From: B8-G4 sp033720735
GTDB lineage: Bacteria; Bacteroidota; Bacteroidia; Chitinophagales; Saprospiraceae
DNA length: 9,065 nucleotides
Direction of reading: 5' to 3'
Assembly: GCA_033720735.1 (NCBI GenBank)
Contig: JAWWBX010000177.1
Coordinates: 1-9,065, forward strand
The notes under the pieces are model-generated. The model saw nothing but the letters and a program-made list of their open reading frames with translations, searched no databases and was not told where the DNA came from. Shown in pieces: positions 1 through 5,888 of this stretch (positions within the stretch are counted from its first letter, which is position 1; each line of letters starts with the position of its first letter). Both the position numbers and the translations under genes were made by a program.

Positions 1-344
1 ACTGCCTCATCGCGGCGCGCACCGTTCAATGCATCCAGTGTGGCCAGGTAGGCCTCGGCATACACGGCATATTCGGGACTTGCCACCTTTTCCGGCTCGG
101 TGGCATCTGTCGTGTACAATTGAGAAACATCGACCTCCACACGGGGTGTGCGGCCGTTCAGGATCTGGTGCTTGACCCGGATACCATCGTCATACATCTC
201 GCGCATGAGCAGGGCCAGCTCACTGTCACCATTGGGATTGGGGGTCCAGTTGGCGGATTCCGGATAGGTTTTGGACGTATCTGCACAGCCGGGCATGATG
301 GTCAGTACCAAACCAAACATCAGCCATGTAAGGTGATCACGCAT
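1..344 (-). CDS. Lipoprotein of unknown function, N-terminal part (3' end off the window)
   Basis: This is the first 114 codons of a minus-strand gene that continues past the left edge. The ATG is at 344-342, and an in-frame TGA lies upstream at 371-369. The N-terminus is a short bacterial signal sequence: MRDHLT, a hydrophobic stretch to about residue 18, then MPGC with Cys20. It fits a signal peptidase II lipobox only loosely, because Met and Pro replace the usual Leu and Ala/Ser. The mature part is acidic and soluble, with a predicted helical stretch (ELALLMREMYDDG, residues 42-54) and a later SPEYAVYAEAYLATLDAL segment (about 89-106). I recognise no catalytic motif and do not name a function. 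It is probably an outer-membrane or periplasmic lipoprotein. It is transcribed divergently from the gene at 480, and the 135-base gap should hold both promoters. The open frame, signal and lack of stops make it real. Confidence 0.75.
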   Translation of the reverse strand, partial: MRDHLTWLMFGLVLTIMPGCADTSKTYPESANWTPNPNGDSELALLMREMYDDGIRVKHQILNGRTPRVEVDVSQLYTTDATEPEKVASPEYAVYAEAYLATLDALNGARRDEA

Positions 345-479
345 GCTGCGAAAATAGGACTGTTTAAGTCAAACTACATCCTTTGTTAACCTCTTGCATC
401 GCTTCCGGATTAAACTTGTACAGATTTTGTCCGTCAAAGACGCGAAATGGATTTCAAACACCAATCACAACCTCAAGTC

Positions 480-1646
480 ATGAAATACGTATCAGCCACC
501 CTGTCCCTCCTGCTGGTCACCCTGTTGAGCACGGCAATTTTTGCCCAAAACGTCGACCCTGCCGATAGCACCGGCCTGGATGGGGACCACTTCAGCCTGG
601 AAGGCGCACTCGAGATCTTCAAGGAATCAAAGGACCTGGAAGACTTTGAAAAGAAACTGAATTCTGAAAACAACAACGTCAACAATCTGGACCTCAATGG
701 CGATGGAGAAGTCGACTACATCCGCGTCATTGACAACATGGATGGGGATGTGCACGCCATCGTGTTGCAAGTCCCTGTCAGCAAAAGCGAGGCGCAGGAC
801 ATTGCCGTTATCGAGATCGAACTCACCGGCAAGGAAAACGCAATCCTGCAGATCATTGGTGATGAAGACGTGTACGGTGAGCAGGTGATCGTCGAGCCCT
901 ATGCCGAAGAGGCGCAGAGTGATGGCAAGGGAGGGCCGAATGCCGACTTCACCATAGCCCGTATTGTGATCAATGTCTATTTCTGGAAACCCGTCCGCTG
1001 GATCTACCGTCCGGGATATACGGTGTATGTCTCGCGCTGGCACTGGGGATTCTGGCCGACCTGGTGGCATCCCTGGCGTCCCCGCCCCTGGCGGCACTTC
1101 CACGTGCATCATGTGCATCATCACCGGCATTATCACGTCGTGAGCACCCACCGCCTCGTCAGGGCACACAAGGTGTACACGCCGCGGCGCAAGTCCTCTA
1201 CCGTGGTGCGGACACGCACGACGACCCGTGTTGCATCCGGCAAGGTGACGACCAAAGCCGCGCGGGCACGCACCACCACAGCGGTCGCTGCCAAAGGACC
1301 CGGTGGCAATGTTGTCGCCGGTAAGAAGACCACCACCACGAAGGCAGTAAAGACAAAAGATGGCGTGGCCGTCGGGCAAAAAACTACCAGGACCAAAGCC
1401 GGAAAAACCAAAGATGGCAAGGTGGCCGGCAAGAAGACCACCACGGCCAGGGGGGTGAAGAAGAACAGCGATGGGAGCGTTGCGGCCGGCAAGAAGACGA
1501 CGAAGGCCAGGGGTGTCAAAACAAACAAAGGTGCAGCCGGCAAGAAGAGCACGACGACCAAGGGAGCCAAGCGCACGAAGAGCGGTGGGGTGAAAGCAGG
1601 CAAGAAGACGACGACAAAAAAGGCAAAGCGGAAGAAGGGGAACTAG
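480..1646 (+). CDS. Secreted protein with calcium-loop motif, Trp/His-rich segment and H1-like Lys/Thr repeat tail
   Basis: The predicted protein has 388 residues. An in-frame ATG at 447 would add 11 residues, but a normal signal peptide begins exactly at 480 (MKYVSATLSLLLVTLL, ending in FAQ at 21-23), so I choose 480. Residues 38-160 form an acidic domain with a DxNxDGxxD loop (D71, N73, D75, D79). This is like EF-hand or dockerin calcium loops but has Arg at position 12. Residues 166-205 are very rich in Trp, Pro and Arg. Residues 206-219 contain nine His. From about 236 to the end the chain is Lys/Arg/Thr/Ala, with six imperfect units carrying AGKK(T), resembling histone H1 or polycationic tails. 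The acidic domain plus basic tail suggests a periplasmic or surface protein that binds calcium, metal, DNA or acidic polymers. That is inference, since the family is uncharacterised to my knowledge. No membrane segment is seen after the signal. Confidence 0.85.
   Translation: MKYVSATLSLLLVTLLSTAIFAQNVDPADSTGLDGDHFSLEGALEIFKESKDLEDFEKKLNSENNNVNNLDLNGDGEVDYIRVIDNMDGDVHAIVLQVPVSKSEAQDIAVIEIELTGKENAILQIIGDEDVYGEQVIVEPYAEEAQSDGKGGPNADFTIARIVINVYFWKPVRWIYRPGYTVYVSRWHWGFWPTWWHPWRPRPWRHFHVHHVHHHRHYHVVSTHRLVRAHKVYTPRRKSSTVVRTRTTTRVASGKVTTKAARARTTTAVAAKGPGGNVVAGKKTTTTKAVKTKDGVAVGQKTTRTKAGKTKDGKVAGKKTTTARGVKKNSDGSVAAGKKTTKARGVKTNKGAAGKKSTTTKGAKRTKSGGVKAGKKTTTKKAKRKKGN
1305..1643 (+). repeat. Coding minisatellite: six imperfect AGKKTT units
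   Basis: This array encodes residues 276-388 of the secreted protein. Units are anchored on AGKK or VGQK at residues 280, 298, 316, 336, 353 and 373, giving spacings of 18, 18, 20, 17 and 20 residues. Each unit ends in a Lys-rich linker, often with a KDG or KxG turn. At DNA level the 12-mer gccggcaagaag occurs at 1425, 1485 and 1536. The array therefore grew by tandem duplication with later drift, and indels stay in frame. Such arrays can vary in copy number between strains. Confidence 0.8.
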
Positions 1647-1694
1647 AAACAGGCAGGTTGTGTGCCAAGTGGCGATTAATTGGCAAATTGGGGG

Positions 1695-2279
1695 ATGCGT
1701 CCCACCTTTTTCGCGACACCTGAAGCGTTTCGGCAATGGCTGGCAAAACACCATGCCACTTCGGAGGAACTGATCGTCGGGTACTACAAGAAAGCCACCG
1801 GCAAACCAAGTATGACCTGGGATGAATCCGTTGACGAGGCCCTGTGTTACGGTTGGATCGACGGGATCCGACGGCGCATCGACGACGAGGCCTACTCTAT
1901 CCGCTTTACTCCGCGCCGGCCCGACAGCCACTGGAGTGACAAGAACATCAAACGGATGCAGGAGCTCATTGACCTGGAGCGTGTACAACCACCGGGGCTG
2001 GCAGCCTACGCCAAACGGAAGGCATCAAATTCACGCAAGGCATCGTACGAGCAAAAGAAAGTGGCGCTATCCAAAGAGTTTGAACAGCAGTTCAAGGCCA
2101 ACGCCGCCGCCTGGGCTGACTGGCAGCAACGCCCGCCTGGCTATAGGAAACAGACAGCCTGGTGGGTGATGAGTGCCAAGCGGGAAAGTACGCGCCAGCG
2201 CAGGTTGGGCATTCTGATCGATGCCTGCGCCAAGGGCAAGGTCATCCCGCCGTTGCGCTTTTCACAAAGGAAGAAATGA
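1695..2279 (+). CDS. YdeI/OmpD-associated family protein
   Basis: The predicted protein has 194 residues, the usual length for the family. The frame is open from a TTG at 1680, but the conserved N-terminus (MRPTFFATPEAFRQWLAKHH) begins at the ATG at 1695, so I prefer that start. Family hallmarks are WDESVDEALCYGWIDGIRR at about 42-60, an FTPRRPDSHWSDKN block at about 71-84, and a C-terminal PGYRKQTAWWVMSAKR segment at about 138-153 followed by TRQRR. It lacks a signal peptide, so it is cytoplasmic. Members are annotated as YdeI or OmpD-associated and sometimes as bacteriocin-protection proteins. The biochemical role is not established, and the names come from regulatory or resistance phenotypes in other bacteria. 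It follows the repeat-tailed gene by 48 bases on the same strand. Whether it shares its transcript is unclear, because no convincing terminator or promoter lies between. Confidence 0.88.
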   Translation: MRPTFFATPEAFRQWLAKHHATSEELIVGYYKKATGKPSMTWDESVDEALCYGWIDGIRRRIDDEAYSIRFTPRRPDSHWSDKNIKRMQELIDLERVQPPGLAAYAKRKASNSRKASYEQKKVALSKEFEQQFKANAAAWADWQQRPPGYRKQTAWWVMSAKRESTRQRRLGILIDACAKGKVIPPLRFSQRKK

Positions 2280-2318
2280 TCGTTACATCGTGCTGCTTGC
2301 ACTGCCTGCGATGCCCGG

Positions 2319-2900
2319 TCAGGCGGAGATCTTTCGGCCTCGATGCGGTAGCCGTGCCAGGAATGCTTCCGTCTCGTGTTTGCCTCTGAGCACGATCCAG
2401 GTGGCACGCATGGTACCCTCCCGCATCCAGCGGCGGTACCGCGGGCGCCGGCTGTAGTGCGTCCTGAGGATCCAGAAGAAGAGATTGTCGTGTCTGAAGA
2501 TGGCATTGCCAAGGGTCTCATAATTGCCATTGCAGCAAGGTTCGCGATACACAATCCGGCGGAAGGTGCGTCGGAAATAACGACCCAGTACAAGCCAGAG
2601 CGGGTAGTCGAGCCAAATGATCGTACGTGCACTTGGCCAGATGGTCTGCCGGGCTGCGCTGGTATAGTTGCCGCTCACCACCCACTGGGGTTCCGGCAGG
2701 ATGTGTTGGCGCACCTGCTCCGTAAATGCTTGACGCGATCGCTCCTGCCATCCCGGGAGCCAATGAAAGTCGTCCAGGTCAAAGTGCCTGATCCCAAGCC
2801 GGCCAGCGATATTGGCTGCCAGGGTGGTTTTGCCTGCACAACTTGTGCCCACGATCAGGATCCGCTGGGGAAGGGTCGGGTCGAGTGTCTCCGTCGCCAT
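2319..2900 (-). CDS. Small P-loop NTPase, adenylate-kinase-like family
   Basis: The predicted protein has 193 residues. The frame stays open upstream to 3083, but that part overlaps the acetyltransferase gene. The family-like N-terminus begins at the ATG at 2900 (MATETLDPTLPQRILIVG). A Walker A loop, GTSCAGKTT, spans residues 18-26 (K24, T25). It is followed by a helix, then FDLDDFHWLPGW at 40-51, VVSGNYT at 74-80, and a TIIWLDYPLWLVLGRYFRR strand-helix at 93-111. The Arg-rich LRTHYSRRPRYRR at 145-157 probably forms the lid. This pattern matches small proteins annotated as adenylate kinase, FlaR-like or AAA family ATPase. Their substrate is generally unknown, so I predict only ATP-dependent phosphotransfer or ATPase activity in the cytoplasm. 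It lies 22 bases after the acetyltransferase stop on the same strand, probably in one operon. It converges on the YdeI-like gene, with 39 bases between the stops. Confidence 0.87.
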   Translation of the reverse strand: MATETLDPTLPQRILIVGTSCAGKTTLAANIAGRLGIRHFDLDDFHWLPGWQERSRQAFTEQVRQHILPEPQWVVSGNYTSAARQTIWPSARTIIWLDYPLWLVLGRYFRRTFRRIVYREPCCNGNYETLGNAIFRHDNLFFWILRTHYSRRPRYRRWMREGTMRATWIVLRGKHETEAFLARLPHRGRKISA

Positions 2901-2922
2901 GAGGAGTGAAAGATACAGCACC

Positions 2923-3408
2923 TCAGATCGGGCGTGCAAACGCCACGAACGGTCCATCATCGCGCACACCTTCCTCTGTGATCGCAAAGGCCTGTGCCAG
3001 CAGGATCTTGCGGGATGCGAGGTTGTCAGGATGAATGATGGCCGTGAGCGTGTGCAGGGTCTCCAGGCCGCTGGCATATGCAATCAAGGCACCAAGCATT
3101 TCGGTGCCCAGGCCAACCCCCCAAAAGGCGGGCAGCAATCCGTATCCAACTTCTGCCGTAAACGGCCCGGCAGGTGTGAGTTTGACGATCCCCGCAAAGC
3201 CTTCGTCCGGCAGGTCGGCCCGGTACCAGCCCAGATCGGGATAGTTGCGGTTGGTCTTCAGGGCAGCGGCAAAACGGGTGTCGACCTCCTCGAAGGTGAG
3301 CGGTCTACCCGTGATGAGTTGCATGACCTGTTCGTCCGTATACCAGCGTTTGTATGGTTCGAAGTCGGTTTGGCCAAGCTTGCGATAGACCAGTCTGGGC
3401 GATTGCAT
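2923..3408 (-). CDS. GNAT family N-acetyltransferase (RimJ/RimL-like)
   Basis: The predicted protein has 161 residues, normal for a single GNAT domain. It begins with MQSPRLVYRKLGQTDFEPY, the typical start of the Acetyltransf_3 group (strand 1, then the helix pair). GYGLLPAFWGVGLGTEML at about 88-105 is motif A, the acetyl-CoA pyrophosphate-binding turn, with GVGLGT in place of the consensus Q/RxxGxG/A. HPDNLASRKIL at 126-136 is motif B, with the NxxS that packs against coenzyme A. The protein should transfer acetyl from acetyl-CoA to an amine, such as a protein N-terminus, an antibiotic or a small metabolite. The substrate cannot be read from sequence. It is the first gene of a two-gene minus-strand unit with the P-loop NTPase. 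Its start lies 104 bases from the divergent redoxin gene. Confidence 0.9.
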   Translation of the reverse strand: MQSPRLVYRKLGQTDFEPYKRWYTDEQVMQLITGRPLTFEEVDTRFAAALKTNRNYPDLGWYRADLPDEGFAGIVKLTPAGPFTAEVGYGLLPAFWGVGLGTEMLGALIAYASGLETLHTLTAIIHPDNLASRKILLAQAFAITEEGVRDDGPFVAFARPI

Positions 3409-3481
3409 TTGCGGTGCATTCTCTCAAGAAACTGCCAACGGTATCCCCGCCGGATCCGCCTCTCCTGTTTACGCGATTTAG

Positions 3482-3489
3482 TAACTTTA
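3482..3489 (+). promoter_or_regulatory. Possible -7 element of the redoxin gene
   Basis: TAACTTTA resembles the Bacteroidota -7 consensus TAnnTTTG with one mismatch, and lies 23 bases upstream of the ATG at 3513. I see no good TTTG at the expected -33 position, so support is weak. The 104-base divergent gap is the only place where this promoter can be. Confidence 0.25.
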
Positions 3490-3512
3490 AGTGGTACAAC
3501 TCAACCATTGAC

Positions 3513-4346
3513 ATGAAAAAAGTTTTACCCCTTGCCGGCGCTGTCCTGTTTTGCCTCGGCCTGCAGGCGCAAATTCAGAATTATTCAGTTGGAAGCACCG
3601 TCAATGACTTTACGGTCATTACCACACATGGCGATACGATCAATCTCTACAGTCTGACTGCACAAGGCAAATACGTTGTGCTCGATTTCTTCTTTGCCGA
3701 TTGTCCGCCTTGTCAGGCTACGGTACCGGACTTCTATGAGTTTCATGAGCGTTTTGGCTGCAATTCCGGTGAGGTGTTCTGTCTGAGCCTCAACAATGGC
3801 CTCGATGACAATGAAAAAGTGCAGTGGTATGAGGACACCTTTGGCGGGGCATACAGTCCGGCGCCCAGCGTGAGCAACGAGGGGGGCGGGCCTGCCGTTG
3901 ATGACGATTTCAATCCGGCCGCCTATCCCACGTATTGCCTGATCGGACCGGACAATACCCTTCTCAACATGGATATCTGGCCGATCTCCAACTATACAAC
4001 GTTTGCCAACGCCCTGGCAGCAGGTGGCTCAGAAGCGGAAGAAACCGAATGCTCTACTACCGCCATCGACGAGCCCACCCGGATCTCTGGCGTAGCCCTG
4101 TATCCGAACCCGGCGGCCGAATCAACCATGCTCAACGTGTCTCTGACCGAGAGCAGCCAGGTGGTCGTGGAAGTGTTCAACCTGGTGGGGGAGAAAGTGA
4201 TGGAGGTGGGTCAGTACGCACCAGGGCTGCAAGCTTCCATACCATTGAGGGTACGCGACTTGCAGGATGGTGTGTACCTCGTGCGTGTGACCGATGGACA
4301 AAGCGCCAGGACATCCACTGTCAAGCTGAATGTGATGCAACGCTAA
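3513..4346 (+). CDS. Secreted TlpA/ResA-like redoxin with T9SS type A sorting domain
   Basis: The predicted protein has 277 residues. The frame is open from 3354, but a clear signal peptide begins at the ATG at 3513 (MKKVLPLAGAVLFCLGLQAQ). Residues 24-170 form a thioredoxin fold of the AhpC-TSA/redoxin type. They include strand YVVLDFFFADCPPCQATVP with the CPPC active site at 64-67, a FCLSLNN strand, and the conserved cis-proline motif YPT at 138-140 (P139). Cysteines also occur at 83, 90, 142 and 180. Residues 196-277 are a T9SS type A C-terminal domain: LYPNPA, a VEVFNLVGEKV strand, DLQDGVYLVRV, and a final VKLNV. The protein should cross the inner membrane by Sec, the outer membrane by T9SS, and be released or anchored at the surface. 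There it would act as a thiol-disulfide oxidoreductase or disulfide isomerase. The partner is unknown. It converges with the 498-residue gene, with 45 bases between the stops. Confidence 0.92.
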   Translation: MKKVLPLAGAVLFCLGLQAQIQNYSVGSTVNDFTVITTHGDTINLYSLTAQGKYVVLDFFFADCPPCQATVPDFYEFHERFGCNSGEVFCLSLNNGLDDNEKVQWYEDTFGGAYSPAPSVSNEGGGPAVDDDFNPAAYPTYCLIGPDNTLLNMDIWPISNYTTFANALAAGGSEAEETECSTTAIDEPTRISGVALYPNPAAESTMLNVSLTESSQVVVEVFNLVGEKVMEVGQYAPGLQASIPLRVRDLQDGVYLVRVTDGQSARTSTVKLNVMQR

Positions 4347-4391
4347 TGGCGCGTCAGGTCATGCCATGACTCCAGTAGCGGTCGGAAGGGG

Positions 4392-5888
4392 TCAGAGGAC
4401 GCGCATCTTCTGAAAATAGAACACCTTGCGCTTGCGCGCCCCGTCTTGCGTGTCGGTCGCCTTGATCTTCTGGAAGCCCCAGACTACGAAGTACTCGTCA
4501 TACCAGTATTCGAGATTGGTCAGGGTCGAGCGTTTGACCTGGTCACCGCGCTGGCCGGTGGCAATCCTGGCGCCTTGCTTGTGATCGACGACCTGGTTGC
4601 CTCGAATTACTTTGGTGCGGATATGGTCCTCAACACCGTAGGCCATTTCAATTTCATCATCGCTGACATGCACCTGGATGCGCTCTTTGAGCTCAAAACT
4701 CTTGAAGTCATTCATTTCGAACGTGTTGTCCCACAACAGTGCTCCCGAAGTGTCGAATGCCGCGACGATGCCATGCGAATACTGGTATCCGTCAAACACA
4801 CGCCGCTGACGCAGGACCCGCCGGTAACGTCCGTAGGCGTAGACGGTTTCCCAGCGCTGAACATTCCGGTACGTCTCGTAATAGGCTTCGGCAATCAGGA
4901 GGTAGGTGTCACCCTGCCTGATCATATCGTGTGTGAGCAGCTGATAGTTCAGGCTCAGATCCTTCCCTTTTTCCTCTTTCCGCTCCTTTTTGCGCTCGAT
5001 GCGCGCCTGTTTTTTCCGTGGCAGGTACGCGAAGAAGTTGTTGAAATCGGCAAAGTGATGATAGGTGATAAACGACTGCTCGCCGTCGTCGATCCTCGCG
5101 AGATACATCCCGGTCCCGTACTGACGCCGCTCGGAGTAGGTGCCGGCAATGATCCTGACACCATCCCCGATCTCGGTGATCCGGGCGGAAAGCAGATTGT
5201 TGTCGCCCCGCGGTACCACCCGGATCTCGTCCACCCGTTTGCCCGACGCGTAAGATTGGATATAGATCAGACCATTGTTGCGCCGGTAGTTGGAAATCGT
5301 GTAGGAGACCAGCCCTCCGCTGGTGATGTCAATGCTCTGGACCGAGTTGGTGCCGGGATAGGTGATCGGCTCCAACTTGAGGACTCGGTTGCGGAGATTG
5401 GCCATGGCGATCGCATCACGGTTGCCGGTTGCTCCTGAGACATACAAATAGTCATCATGGATGACGAAATCGCGGATCTGCAGGGACTTGGGCATCGGCC
5501 CGGTCACCGAGCGGGTGCCAAAATCCGCAACGTTGACCCGGACCAGTTTGTATTCGTCGCTGCGCCCGATATCGGTAAAGAGCACGTAGAGTACGGAATC
5601 GGCAAAGAAGTGCCCCTTGCTTTCGTAGCGCTTTTCTATGTTGACCGACCTGGCTCCGAGTTGCTCGAAATCGGTCCCGTACTGAATGAAACGCCAGCGG
5701 GTCATGCCTTCTTTGGGTGCAGCATCCGTTTCACCAAAGACGACGAGCCCGTACTCTCCGACCGGTGCCACGACAAACTCATCCGCAAGCTCGTCGATGC
5801 TGATCTCCACCCGCAGACCCTGTCCGACCTGCGCACGGACAGAGGTCGCGCACAGGATCAAACCAACAGCCAGGTAGTACAACTTCAT
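4392..5888 (-). CDS. Secreted protein of unknown function, possibly beta-propeller-like, coupled to the M1 peptidase
   Basis: The predicted protein has 498 residues and I do not recognise the family. A signal peptide is clear (MKLYYLAVGLILCATSVRAQ, cleavage near residue 19). The rest alternates short hydrophobic strands with polar turns, for example EYGLVVFGETD, DSVLYVLFTD, DDYLYVSGATG, GVRIIAGTYSE, HGIVAAFDTSGALLWDNTF and EYFVVWGF. That pattern suggests repeated beta sheets as in a propeller, without a diagnostic repeat motif. A very basic, probably helical insert lies at 291-310 (RKKQARIERK and on). A Tyr/Arg-rich stretch lies at 335-370. No lipobox, later membrane helix or T9SS tail is seen, so it is probably periplasmic. 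Its ATG overlaps the peptidase stop by one base (TAATG), implying translational coupling and a shared role. Partner or accessory of the peptidase is an inference from position only. Confidence 0.82.
   Translation of the reverse strand: MKLYYLAVGLILCATSVRAQVGQGLRVEISIDELADEFVVAPVGEYGLVVFGETDAAPKEGMTRWRFIQYGTDFEQLGARSVNIEKRYESKGHFFADSVLYVLFTDIGRSDEYKLVRVNVADFGTRSVTGPMPKSLQIRDFVIHDDYLYVSGATGNRDAIAMANLRNRVLKLEPITYPGTNSVQSIDITSGGLVSYTISNYRRNNGLIYIQSYASGKRVDEIRVVPRGDNNLLSARITEIGDGVRIIAGTYSERRQYGTGMYLARIDDGEQSFITYHHFADFNNFFAYLPRKKQARIERKKERKEEKGKDLSLNYQLLTHDMIRQGDTYLLIAEAYYETYRNVQRWETVYAYGRYRRVLRQRRVFDGYQYSHGIVAAFDTSGALLWDNTFEMNDFKSFELKERIQVHVSDDEIEMAYGVEDHIRTKVIRGNQVVDHKQGARIATGQRGDQVKRSTLTNLEYWYDEYFVVWGFQKIKATDTQDGARKRKVFYFQKMRVL

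Noticed and set aside
382..418. TTTG ... TAAACTTG as a promoter for the gene at 480
   Set aside because: The -7 match has one mismatch, but the spacing to TTTG (25) or TTG (14) does not fit the roughly 19-base spacing of Bacteroidota promoters.
1663..1685. TGCCAA / TTGGCA hairpin after the repeat-tailed gene
   Set aside because: The six-base stem has an 11-base loop and no following T-run, so it is too weak to call a terminator.
627..1988. Long minus-strand open frame (453 codons) opposite the repeat-tailed gene, plus a 156-codon one at 1133-1603
   Set aside because: Both lie antisense to a gene with a signal peptide and coherent domains. Their composition (Leu/Val/Pro/Arg) is what the reverse complement of Lys/Thr/Ala repeats gives. 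Neither has a plausible start or motif.
2901..3083. N-terminal extension of the P-loop NTPase
   Set aside because: It would overlap the acetyltransferase gene by 161 bases and adds an Arg/Ser-rich stretch with no family resemblance. The ATG at 2900 gives a normal N-terminus.
2376..3516. Plus-strand frames at 2376-2909 and 2812-3516
   Set aside because: They are shadows of the P-loop NTPase and GNAT genes, which have clear motifs on the minus strand.
4358..4370. GTCATG-C-CATGAC palindrome between convergent genes
   Set aside because: It is a perfect but very short palindrome. A real hairpin would have only a four-base stem, and no T-run follows. It may be chance.
4446..5438. 330-codon plus-strand open frame
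   Set aside because: It lies opposite the 498-residue secreted protein, which has a signal peptide and a coupled start. The plus frame has no recognisable domain and reflects high GC and codon bias.
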